Positions 31,909-43,300 of a stretch of DNA of 64,000 bases are shown piece by piece. The position numbers were made by a program, and so were the translations under genes. The notes beneath the pieces were generated by a model. That model saw only the letters and a list, made by a program, of their open reading frames with translations, was not told the DNA's origin and searched no databases. The number at the start of each line of letters is the position of its first letter. The first letter of the stretch is position 1. Source of the DNA: Nemertoderma westbladi (Eukaryota; Xenacoelomorpha; Nemertodermatida; Nemertodermatidae); the NCBI GenBank assembly GCA_032718475.1, contig JAUCBJ010000759.1:1-64000 (forward strand), read 5' to 3'.

Positions 31909-32540
31909 CAACCGGAGGGCGGCCGTCAGCTACGAGGGAGAGAGAAAGACGAGTCGACGCACGATGATGACGGCGGTCGGAGTACCGAAGTCGCCGGCCA
32001 GCCACAGGCCAAGGTCGATGGACGGCCCACAGGAACGGCGATGGTGGGGCCGCCGGTACGACGCCGGACGAGGAGGGAAGGTAGAGTCAACGAAGAGGAC
32101 GTCGGGACAAGTGATCACCTATGATGGGTGTACAATGCCACCAGGAAACTACTCAAAGAGGCTAAGGAGGGGAGAAAGGTAGACCAGCCTAAACTATACC
32201 AGAGGCTAGCCGAGTCAAATAAACATTTCCGTTACTTAGTCCATTTTGGACAGGGAGAACTGGCGAGTGAGAGAGCGTGGGGGATCGCCACAGAACTGTT
32301 CGAACTGTGGTGGTCCGAGGTAATGGAGCCAGATGTAGTGTACATAGGGCCTTACTTAGTGGATGCTAGGGGAATTAAGTTAGTGGGATGGGCGGACCCG
32401 CACGACGGCGAATCTGAGGTTATCCCCAAGGATTTGGTGTAGTCGGTTAGTAAGAACCCCAGTAAACGGGGGAAAGTTAGTAGGACAGAGAGGCGACGGG
32501 AGTCCATCGCGACCGATAAGTCCGTAATTGATTTATAGGC
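31909..32540 (+). pseudogene. GC-rich coding-like fragment, unrecognised (possible gag piece)
   Basis: Much richer in GC than its neighbours. One frame (31964-32182) and then another (32128-32442) read like protein. The second gives KLYQRLAESNKHFRYLVHFG ... AWGIATELFELWWSEVMEPD and ends at TAG. I recognise no domain. The composition and purine-rich codons resemble the decayed retroelement block at 47.0-51.2 kb, so a gag fragment of that kind is possible. It is bounded sharply by the LTR on the left and the Helitron remnant on the right. Confidence 0.3.
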
Positions 32541-35500
32541 CCAATAATGATGACAAGTTTCAATGATGGAAAATTAGAACATGCAAGAGTTATAGGAAAT
32601 GAATGGATAAATTCATATGTTCCAGTTCTACTAGAAATTTTAAGATGCCCACACCACGACTGTAGTGTTACTAGTTGGCGCCTCTGGCTCACTGCTAGCT
32701 TTTTATGTGATAAAGTATGTTACCAAAGCCCAGCAAAGTGTAGATTCACAGGCTGCACTCATCCTAGCAGCTTTTGACAGGAAGTCATCTCTCGAACAAA
32801 TGGATAGCGCTGAGGGTTATGCTACAGCTGCTAAGCTTGTTAACAGTATTGTTTATTCAATTAGCAGCAAGCAAGAAATTTCTGCCCCACTTGCCGCTTA
32901 TTTCATTGAAAGAACAGGAGAATTAGCTTATAAATCTCACGACTATGATAAGCTTCTTCTTGGCCAGGCATATGCAATATTACAAAAAGAAGAACATGAT
33001 GCCCTACTTGAGATGGACGCTCAACGGGGAGTTTATCGAACGATAACGCAGTGGTATGATTATTGTTTCGCCGTCCACTTGAATTAGAGGATGTAAACTT
33101 GTATCAATTTGTAAAGCTCTACGAAAAGGTTAAACGAAAACAAAATAGTGTGATGCCTTACTCCTTATGAGCAGTCACTCTCAAAGCGAAACTCATGCAA
33201 TAAAGCGGCGAAATTCGTTCGTTATACCAGATATAATTGGTCAACGTTTACCAGATAGGCGTAATCACTCAGAGGTCTATGCACAGCTAGCATTGCTACT
33301 TATAAAGCCGTTTCGTTCATCTGATGACATCGTTCCATCCAATGGAAAAACGTGTATTGAAACATTATCATCATATATTGATAATGCCCCAAATAATGAT
33401 GGCGAAATCCTGTTGAATAATATGCAGGAGTATTATATTGGTCAGGAAGAGGCAAGCGAAGAACAACGACTTCTTCGGGAAAAGTCCGGTGGTGATCTTA
33501 ATATCTCACACAGTAATGATGAAGGTGATGAATTATGTGACGGCAATGATGACGAGGGACCAAATTCCGCTGTACATAATGAGGATGATGAAAGTTGCGC
33601 AAATGCATCAGGTCTTTCAGAGTTTCAAATTCAATCACTGGTTGGTCAAGTAGTACCCGAAGTTTCTGTTTTGCAGAAATTTCACATGGATAATAGTGGC
33701 ACTAATTGTAACTTGTGTCGTACATTATTTGGTAATAATTAAGATCACCTTCATACTTCGATGTTGGACATTCAGGCTATCATTGACCATTATTCATCAA
33801 CTAATAGTGATCGTGTTATGGAAACCAATAATAAATCGGATATATTAGCCGATAACTTTCCTACCAGAGCAGCGGTAGTTGAATGTCTTCAACAGTCTTT
33901 ATTAGATAATGTACAAGCTTCTCCAGAACAAAAATTGTCTATTCGAAATCAAACTGCCATATACCCGAATCTTTATCAGGTGGCTGAATCTGAACAATTG
34001 AGTGGTGACCAGTTGGAAAGTTTTATTGCCATTGGTCGAGCCATTGATGTTGAATCGAATTTGTAATATATCATCATCCGATCAGTCACTGATTTATGTA
34101 GCTGGAGAAGGAGGCACCGGAAAGAGCCGTGTAATTAATGCTTTGAGAAAACTTTCCAATATGTGGAAACCAATTTCTTTGGTGATTATGGCCCCAACGG
34201 GAATTAGCAGTGTTTATATTAAACGGAGCACAATCCATAAAACTTTCCAGTTACCAATTTCATCACGAGGTTTAAAACTGCCCAGTCGACATAAGATTAC
34301 TGCACTGAGGAAAAGATTTGCCTCGGTTGATATGATTATTATCGACGAAATATCGATGGTTTCTGCGAGTCTATTCAGTAGAATAAATTCGACACTTCAA
34401 CTAATTACTGACAATAAACATGCGACGTTTGGTGGCATTCACATTGTCTGCTGCGGTGATTTTTTGCAGTTGCCAAGCGTCTCATCAATACCACTTACTA
34501 AAGACACAACAAATAATGTAGAAGCAATTGCAGGGCGAAAACTGTGGCTTCAATTTCAAGAAATATATATATTAAGGAAGAACTGGCGACATATGCAAGA
34601 TCCTGAATGGGGAAATATACTTTCTCAAGGTCGCCAAGGTATCTGGTCAAAAGAAAGCATTGCATCAATCAACGACAGGCTTATCCAAGGAAAAGGTAAA
34701 CTGAACTTATATATCTTACAATTATTAAAATTTATCGCAATATCTCATCATTATCGCGTTATCTCTATTGTAAATTAATACAAAAACCGCTCTTCAATCA
34801 ATTTGAACGACTGAAAACATATTTTCAATGGTTTGAAATTATTTAATTATCCTAACTTCCATATCTGTGTGTTTCTTATATTCTTTCAAATTTTATATTT
34901 TATAAAATTATATTTTATCTATATTTTCATGTTACAGATAATTTGAATGAAATAATTGGTGACTCGTTTTGCCCTATTGTTGTGTCGACAGGGTCGCAAT
35001 TAACAATAAGATCGTTGGAGAAATAGGGCAGAACATAATACGGATACAAGCAGTTGTTTCAGGGGTGAATACAACACAGGTTTCCCTATTAAAATACATT
35101 CGTGACGACCAATGTGAAGGACTACCTCCAATATTGGACATCATCTACGGGATGGCAGTCATTGTTAATCAAAACGTCGCCGTAGAGTTAGGCATGGCTA
35201 ACGGAACCATGGCATATGGAAGAGGTGTACAATTCCCCAATGGAACAACTTTTCGGGAGGAGCCGTTTGCACCAGGGCACAGCACTATGGTGAAACGTGC
35301 TTCACAGCTTCCCGATTTCATAATTCTGGAGCCAATGTTTATGCCATGTCCAGTAAACTTCCCTGGAATTCCGAACTTTCCACTCGGAATTCCGAATGGT
35401 TACTTTCCACTCGCCCCGAATAAATCCAAAGTCAGAATAAAACTTACGGATCATTCGGTTTTAGTTTGTGTATGAAGCAAGTTCCAATGTCACCCGCTTA

Positions 35501-35605
35501 TTCTCTGACCATTTACAAGACCCAGGGACTCACTCTTCAAAAAATAATTATTGGCGACTCACTCAACAATTCTTACAGTAAAAAACCTGTGGGTTCCTAA
35601 TAATA
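32540..35605 (+). pseudogene. Helitron Rep-helicase remnant (PIF1-type helicase)
   Basis: Protein-like pieces in changing frames follow the order of Helitron proteins: NEWINSYVPVLLEILRC (32600; end of the Rep region), IKYVTKAQQSVDSQAALILA (32712), ELEDVNLYQFVKLYEKVKR (33080), SQSETHAIKRRNSFVIPDII (33177), then a PIF1-like helicase with Walker A GEGGTGKS (34105), Walker B IIIDEISM (34340), GDFLQLPS (34458), INNKIVGEIG (34987), LPDFIILEPMFMPCPVNFPG and SLTIYKTQGLTLQKIIIGDS (35500). The HUH nuclease part and the last helicase motif are missing, and at least four frameshifts are visible. An AT-rich gap (34696-34937) with GTAAAC...TTACAG ends joins in the correct phase and may be an intron. The function, rolling-circle transposition, is lost. 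Confidence 0.85.
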
Positions 35606-35845
35606 TCTCATTGAAACCGCATTAAAATTTAACGCGGGAAGGTATTTTTTATTAATGAATATTTTGTATAATTTTCAATCCAGGCATATATTAATTTTTT
35701 CCTGTAATTCTATTGATGTGTTGCCGCTTTCTGGCGAAGTGGCATCTTGTTTAAGCTGTCAATCACCCAGTTGGCGGGCTACTAACTACATTGCAAAGAG
35801 GGAAGGAAGAGTTGGTTGGCTTGGCTTGGCTGGGTTTATCAAGGC

Positions 35846-35885
<40 letters not shown>

Positions 35886-36217
35886 CCACTCCATTGTATT
35901 CACATTCCATTGATAGCTTGGTCTGTGTAAGTGCCGTTCAACTAGTTGGAGTGCTCTGGTGTAAAGGTTCTCTACGTGGGTGTATCTCTAGGTAGACGTC
36001 AGCATTGAAGGATTTAAGTCTCCCCCACACTCGGGCGTCATGTCTCCCCACATGGGCTTTTTTTATATTAATTGATATATTTTCAAAACGGCTGAACCAA
36101 AACTGGAAAACAATATATGGCAGGATAGTGCAATAATTAGTCAACATACAGTAAAATAAGAATGCAAATTTTCATTCGTTGTAAAGGGCAAAAATTTACT
36201 TTTGAACCCAGAAAACG
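35606..36217. other. Spacer with a CT microsatellite
   Basis: (CT)n at 35847-35884. No gene or transposon end is recognised. The right end of the Helitron (CTRR preceded by a hairpin) was not found here. Confidence 0.5.
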
Positions 36218-36223
36218 TTTATT
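36218..36223 (-). terminator. Candidate poly(A) signal of the EGF-like gene
   Basis: TTTATT on plus reads AATAAA on minus, about 245 bp beyond the stop codon of the terminal exon. Confidence 0.35.
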
Positions 36224-36467
36224 GACAATAAAACAAAAAATAACCAAAAGGTAATAAAACATTGTTGCGCGGGTGTAGCCAACATGTATTTTACACATTT
36301 TTGTTTGGTATTGTTAAATAATTTACAATGGTTTTTGAATTATTAAAAAAAATCAAGTCTCCCCTAAAGTCAAGTATCCCTCACTCACCCTATGTAAGTA
36401 ACCGTATGTGGTATATGAGTACCGGTATGAGTATATGAGTATCTTATATGTACCGGTATCCGTTCAG

Positions 36468-36626
36468 TTAAGCAGCATAGTATATGGCAATGAAAACCAT
36501 GACGTTCGTGAAGGACTTGATAATACTGGTAGAGCTGCTGCCGCAGGTGTAAGCAGCAAAATCGTAGCTGTAAATGGGTTCACCGCCGTCTGTGCAAGAA
36601 CATTTACCAGCCCCATCAATCTCTAG
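36468..36626 (-). CDS. Terminal exon, secreted EGF-like protein with GPI-type tail
   Basis: Minus-strand exon of 159 nt: acceptor GTTTTTTAG above 36626, phase 0, stop TAA at 36468-36470. It encodes LEIDGAGKCSCTDGGEPIYS, then YDFAAYTCGSSSTS, and ends with a hydrophobic stretch NVMVFIAIYYAA immediately before the stop. Small residues (GSSS) followed by a hydrophobic C-terminus with no basic tail are the pattern of a GPI-anchor signal. The C.C...C spacing completes an EGF-like module begun in the previous exon. The joined exons keep phase (0/0) with the donor at 37090. Confidence 0.7.
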   Translation of the reverse strand, partial: LEIDGAGKCSCTDGGEPIYSYDFAAYTCGSSSTSIIKSFTNVMVFIAIYYAA

Positions 36627-36731
36627 CTAAAAAACAAAATTGAGGGAGATTATCGTTTGAAACAAAATAAATTGTTTATATTTATTAAAAATAGCAGATA
36701 TCAATATAAGAAATTTAAATATAACTATTTA

Positions 36732-36866
36732 CATACTTGTGTGTAAAGTAGCACTTTACAGTGTGATGATCCGAGTGCTTTGTAACACGAACGAATGTAG
36801 TGAGTGAGTGAATGGAAATAAAGCCACGAGGATCAGAACACTGTAAAGTACTTTGCAACAAGTATG
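36732..36866. mobile_element. 135-bp MITE with TA target duplication
   Basis: A foldback element with ends CATACTTG...CAAGTATG flanked by TA on both sides (36730-36731 and 36867-36868). The arms pair imperfectly for about 50 bp (CATACTTGTGTGTAAAGTAG against the complement of AAAGTACTTTGCAACAAGTA). TA duplication and this size suggest a Tc1/mariner-type MITE. It lies in the last intron of the EGF-like gene. Confidence 0.75.
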
Positions 36867-37089
36867 TATGTAGTTTTATTCCAAAATTGTAACATTACGA
36901 AATTATTGTATATATATTATAAGTGATAGAAACTGCACAAATTAAATTAGTTGCTGCATAAATAAATGTAATAATGACATAAATTATGTTATAAATAAGT
37001 TAGCTTATAACTATGATCAAGTAGACCCTTAACCCTAGCTCAAGTAGAACCATCCCTTCTTTATATCTTCTAGCACTACAGAGACTAAC

Positions 37090-37283
37090 CAGTTTCTCAT
37101 CGCCGCACTCAGCCGCGTTTGCCGGAGGTTTACAAGCAAATCCGGTTCCCTGGAACAACGCGACGTAGTCTAGAACAAACTTCCCTGCATTGTCTTCCTC
37201 GTGGTTGCATGTACAACGTGGTGGCCAACCCTGGCAGGCTGCATTAGCGCCACAAACTGCCTCAACAGTGGCGTCGCAGGTTT
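37090..37283 (-). CDS. Middle exon, EGF-like protein
   Basis: Minus-strand exon of 194 nt: acceptor TTGTTTAG above 37283 and donor CTG/GTTAGT below 37090. It needs one base from the upstream exon, exactly what the exon at 40063 supplies. It encodes TCDATVEAVCGANAACQGWP ... CTCNHEEDNAG ... GTGFACKPPANAAECGDEKL. The spacing C-x7-C-x5-C-x6-C-x-C-x24-C is that of an EGF-like module. Disulfide-rich and extracellular by inference. Confidence 0.72.
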
Positions 37284-37769
37284 CTAAACAATTTAATAAT
37301 GTTATTATGCAGATACGAGACAGACAGTGTCTGTCGTGTGTGGATAACGAACACAATCTCAACTTCGTGCAATAATTTCAGTATCGTAGGTGTTAAGATA
37401 TATGGCGCTGGGCCAGAAACAGCCTTTTATACAGTATGTTGACTTAAGTACGTGTATTTTATAATAAAATCGCAGTGTATTTGAACACGGCGGCAAAACC
37501 TATAAATCTAGTTATATATATATTTTTTTCTGCTTTCTAATTTGACGAAAAGTCAGCTGGATATCGGATGATTTTGTGCTATTAATAGAATTACATCATT
37601 ATTGGCCACCATCTTTAATTATTCCATTTTCACAGTTTTTACGGTGCCGGAACCTTAGGTTTTCTGCTCTACAAATTAGGTATAATAATGTGACTTTGAT
37701 AATGAATTGATTACTGCTGCTGCTTACTGATTTTATATATTAGATTGATTATTATAGATTGATTATAAA

Positions 37770-38593
37770 CTTATCCCAACCAAACCGTTTCCGTTGATGG
37801 GAGTTTGGGTCCCCCTCGCAGGCAGTCACCGAGTGTGCGAGTTACCCCAGATCGCACGTTTGAGCAATGGAAAGAGGCCACAAAACGTTACGAACACTCC
37901 CGGAAACGGGCCACTCCCACCAGCAACGCTGGTGTCAATCCCAATAGTACGGTTGTTATTGACGACTCAATGATTGTTTCCTATTTGGATGACATCCTTC
38001 CTGGAGGAACAAGTACACAATCAACGCACGAATCTACTTGGTCAGAGAGGCTGGGGAGTGGTCCAGTTCAAGATGTTTTTCATAGGTCGATGTGGAACGT
38101 CTCTTCACATGCTACACCCCAATTAGTCGACTCTGGACCGATGAGGAATGATCCATGTCCGCAAGGATCGATGAGGAAAGATCACATTCCGCCTTGGTCG
38201 ATGAGGAACGATCACGTTCCACCTGGGTCGGTGAGGAACGATCACGTTCCACCTGGGTCGGTGAGGAACGATCACGTTCCGCCTGGGTTGATGAGGAACA
38301 ATCTCGTTTCGTCTGGGTCGATGAGGAATGATCACGTTCAGCCTGGGTCGATGAGGAACGATCACGTTTCACCAGGGTCAATGAGGAAAGATCACGTTCC
38401 GCCTGTGTCGATGAGGAACGATCTCGTTCAGTCTGGGTCGATGAGGAACGATCACGTTCCGCCTGGGTCGATGAGGAACGATCGTGTTTCATCTGAGTCT
38501 ATGTGGAAAGAACACATTCTGCCTGTGTCGATGAGGAACGATCACGTTTCGCCGGGGTCAATGAGGAACGATCCCGTTCCAACAGGGTCGTAG
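37770..38593 (+). CDS. Plus-strand ORF with 10-residue repeats, nested in an intron
   Basis: An open plus-strand frame from about 37770 to TAG at 38593. Its first ~100 codons are non-repetitive and protein-like (VRVTPDRTFEQWKEATKRYE; DDSMIVSYLDDILPGG). An AG at the end of CCCCCTCGCAG (37823) could be an acceptor, because there is no good ATG in frame. From about 38136 it consists of 15 repeats of 30 bp encoding SMRNDHVPPG-like decapeptides with conservative changes. It lies antisense in the 2.8-kb intron of the EGF-like gene. It may be a real small exon with a coding minisatellite or a chance ORF; I lean slightly to the former because of the first 100 codons. Confidence 0.35.
38136..38593. 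repeat. 30-bp minisatellite (15 units)
   Basis: Units contain TGAGGAACGATCACGTTCCG with frequent single-base variants, and two other frames are also open. The GATCACGTTC core is close to palindromic. Confidence 0.9.
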
Positions 38594-40062
38594 AGGAGCG
38601 ATCACGTTACAGGGTAGGTTCTGGCCATGTGCCGGTGGCACTAGTTGCCTAGATCCAAAATTTATTATTTTGGTATCTAACTAAGTTTGGACCCATTTGA
38701 TGACATTTGATGCATGAAGGAAGTTCTTTCTTGCGTCATTGATCTTTCATCAATGTGTTATATTGTTATAAATTTCATTGTTGTTCATCGCGACGGCTTA
38801 AAATTTCAACCCCCTTGGGATCCGTGAAGATATCGATGAAATTTAGAGAAATTTTTTTGCCTTAATTTTATACCATTTGGCAACTTTTGTGCACCGGTAT
38901 AACATTGAAATCGAAAAAAAAAGTAAAAAACGCACGCCCTAATGGGCAGCCGGTAACTAAGCCATTGCATTACAATAGTAGCGGTACTATGGTAGTATGA
39001 TTAAATTTATGTACCGTAAATAATTAATTTTTAATTTAACTAAACTAAAATAGTACTAAAAATATTACCGGTACCCCCGACCCCCCCCCCCCCCCCCCCC
39101 CCATACGCACATTGGCGCTCTTTTTGAATCTTATTGTAGTCTTATCTTAGTCTAATCTCTCTTTGAATCGTATTATTGTAATAAATGCAAATTAATCTGA
39201 ATTTACTTCATAGTTCAACATCTTACTGTGATATAACTATTAAAGATAAATATATAAGAAACACAAATATGTGCGCTTTCTTAATTTATAGCTATTTTCT
39301 TGGCAAAATGCTGGCATTGTGGTGAACACTTTTCAACATGCACGGACGCAACAACCCCCCCCCCCCCCATCCCCACCAAAAAAATGTTTCATTTAACATA
39401 TATTTACAATAACTAATTGTTGTGGAATACTGTATATATTATTATTGATGACTACTGATTCGTATGCATGGTTGAAATTTTGCACATAATTTCAAGAAGA
39501 ATTCACTTTAGTGCAAAGAATTATAATTTATATAATGTTCTCTAGTATCTCTGGTGTGTTCCAAAAGACCTCCACTTCCACCAGCTTAGGGTTATGTGTT
39601 ACTTCCACAAATAATAATACACAAGTAATATAAATTGGGGGGGGGGGGGGGGGTCTATGCGCCTGTCGATTTATACGAATCGACAGGCGCAACAAAAGTA
39701 TTTGGAATATTATGCCCATGTATATTTTATATATGTAAGACTTCAAGTATAAACAAAACTGACCTTTAACAAAATCAAGGTAGGCATTTGTTATTTTCCA
39801 TCAGCAACATGGGCTTTAACTTTTAACTTTACATGGGATTAATAATACTGTAATATTCTAGAACAATACCACATGGCCAACGCCGTCGGCCATGCACTCG
39901 CATGGCGCAAATGCTCCCTTTGCGCTCTCCACCTGGATTTTGCTTAATTAGCTTGATATGTGATAGCTTGATTAAACCCGAGTGTTCTATTAGAGATCAT
40001 AAGCATATCAAAAAAGAAAAATATACTCGCCATATATCTTTACAGTAGGCTTAATTACTTAC
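38594..40062. other. Intron of the EGF-like gene with homopolymer runs
   Basis: AT-rich and non-coding. It contains poly-C at 39081-39102 (22 bases) and 39355-39368, poly-G at 39637-39653 (17 bases) and a perfect hairpin at 39659-39690. Confidence 0.7.
39659..39690. repeat. Perfect 13-bp hairpin beside a G-run
   Basis: GCGCCTGTCGATT and AATCGACAGGCGC flank a six-base loop (TATACG). It stands 5 bases from a run of 17 G. Confidence 0.9.
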
Positions 40063-40333
40063 CGCAATTCTTATTGGTTGGGTTGTAGACGAACAGCCCC
40101 CATGGGCCATACTTGCACCCGCATTTGATTTCCTTGGTTTCCGTGGTAACGTCTTTCAGACATTCCATGTTGGTTTGAGTGCCGCACAATGGAACTTCCG
40201 GATCACAAACACTTCCTAGATCCGCAACAGGTGAAACCTCCTCTTCTTCCTGCTCCTCTCCATCCGCCGAGACATCTACCGCTAAACTCGTCAACAGAAT
40301 CAGAAGACAGAAAAGGACTTGGATTTTTGGGAC
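40063..40333 (-). CDS. Signal-peptide exon, EGF-like protein
   Basis: Minus-strand exon of 271 nt: acceptor TTGGTTGTTGACAG above 40333 and a consensus donor GCG/GTAAGT below 40063. The frame opens at VPKIQVLFCLLILLTSLAVD, the core of a signal peptide, followed by an acidic stretch (GEEQEEEE) and a first EGF-like module C-x6-C-x7-C-x12-C-x-C-x16-C. A TGA lies in frame just upstream of the acceptor, so the start codon must be in another exon at higher coordinates, beyond or inside the satellite that begins about 60 bp away. The exon ends one base into a codon, matching the exon at 37283. Confidence 0.75.
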
Positions 40334-40392
40334 CTGTCAACAACCAATACGACAATATTTTGTATTATGTACTAAATTAAATACCAATCTTA

Positions 40393-43300
40393 CATTACTG
40401 ACAATGAATCCAACTCATTTACTGAAATTTGTTGCCAAGTCTTTAGATTTACTGATTATTTACATTATTGCACATTACATAGATTTACTGACCATTATTG
40501 CACATTACATAGATTTACTGACCATTATTGCACATTACATAGATTTACTGACCATTATTGCACATTACATAGATTTACTGACCATTATTGCACATTATAT
40601 AGATTTACTAACCATTATTGCACATTACATAGATTTACTAACCATTATTGCACATTATATAGATTTACTGACCATTATTGCACATTACATAGATTTACTG
40701 ACAATTGTTACCAAGTATATAGATTTACTGACCATTATTGCACATTACATAGATTTACTGACCATTATTGCACATTACATAGATTTACTGACCATTATTG
40801 CACATTATATAGATTTACTGACCATTATTGCACATTACATAGATTTACTGACCATTATTGCACATTACATAGATTTACTGACCATTATTGCACATTATAT
40901 AGATTTACTGATTATTTACATTATTGCACATTACATAGATTTACTGACCATTATTGCACATTACATAGATTTACTGACCATTATTGCACATTACATAGAT
41001 TTACTGACCATTATTGCACATTACATAGATTTACTAACCATTATTGCACATTACATAGATTTACAGACCATTATTGCACATTACATAGATTTACTGACCA
41101 TTATTGCACATTATATAGATTTACTGACCATTATTGCACATTACATAGATTTACTGACCATTATTGCACATTACATAGATTTACTGACCATTATTGCACA
41201 TTATATAGATTTACTGATTATTTACATTATTGCACATTACATAGATTTACTGACCATTATTGCACATTACATAGATTTACTGACCATTATTGCACATTAC
41301 ATAGATTTACTGACCATTATTGCACATTACATAGATTTACTAACCATTATTGCACATTACATAGATTTACTGACCATTATTGCACATTACATAGATTTAC
41401 TGACCATTATTGCACATTATATAGATTTACTGACCATTATTGCACATTACATAGATTTACTGACCATTATTGCACATTACATAGATTTACTGACCATTAT
41501 TGCACATTACATAGATTTACTGACCATTATTGCACATTATATAGATTTACTGACCATTATTGCACATTACATAGATTTACTGATTATTCTACATTATTGC
41601 ACATTACATAGATTTACTGACCATTATTGCACATTACATAGATTTACTGACCATTATTGCACATTACATAGATTTACTGACCATTATTGCACATTACATA
41701 GATTTACTGACCATTATTGCACATTATATAGATTTACTGACCATTATTGCACATTACATAGATTTACTGACAATTGTTACCAAGTCTATAGATTTACTGA
41801 CCATTATTGCACATTACATAGATTTACTGACCATTATTGCACATTACATAGATTTACTGACCATTATTGCACATTACATAGATTTACTGACCATTATTGC
41901 ACATTACATAGATTTACTGACCATTATTGCACATTACATAGATTTACTGACCATTATTGCACATTACATAGATTTACTGACCATTATTGCACATTACATA
42001 GATTTACTGACCATTATTGCACATTATATAGATTTACTGACCATTATTGCACATTACATAGATTTACTGACCATTATTGCACATTACATAGATTTACTGA
42101 CCATTATTGCACATTATATAGATTTACTGACCATTATTGCACATTACATAGATTTACTGACCATTATTGCACATTACATAGATTTACTGACCATTATTGC
42201 ACATTACATAGATTTACTGACCATTATTGCACATTATATAGATTTACTAACCATTATTGCACATTACATAGATTTACTAACCATTATTGCACATTATATA
42301 GATTTACTGACCATTATTGCACATTACATAGATTTACTGACCATTATTGCACATTATATAGATTTACTGACCATTATTGCACATTACATAGATTTACTGA
42401 CCATTATTGCACATTACATAGATTTACTGACCATTATTGCACATTATATAGATTTACTGACCATTATTGCACATTATATAGATTTACTGACCATTATTGC
42501 ACATTATATAGATTTACTGACCATTATTGCACATTATATAGATTTACTGACCATTATTGCACATTATATAGATTTACTGACCATTATTGCACATTATATA
42601 GATTTACTGACCATTATTGCACATTACATAGATTTACTGACCATTATTGCACATTATATAGATTTACTAACCATTATTGCACATTACATAGATTTACTAA
42701 CCATTATTGCACATTATATAGATTTACTGACCATTATTGCACATTACATAGATTTACTGACCATTATTGCACATTACATAGATTTACTGACCATTATTGC
42801 ACATTACATAGATTTACTGATCATTATTGCACATTATATAGATTTACTAACCATTATTGCACATTACATAGATTTACTAACCATTATTGCACATTATATA
42901 GATTTACTAACCATTATTGCACATTACATAGATTTACTGACCATTATTGCACATTATATAGATTTACTGACCATTATTGCACATTACATAGATTTACTAA
43001 CCATTATTGCACATTACATAGATTTACTGACCATTATTGCACATTACATAGATTTACTGACCATTATTGCACATTACATAGATTTACTGACCATTATTGC
43101 ACATTACATAGATTTACTGACCATTATTGCACATTACATAGATTTACTGACCATTATTGCACATTACATAGATTTACTGACAATTGTTACCAAGTATATA
43201 GATTTACTGACCATTATTGCACATTACATAGATTTACTGACCATTATTGCACATTACATAGATTTACTGACCATTATTGCACATTATATAGATTTACTGA

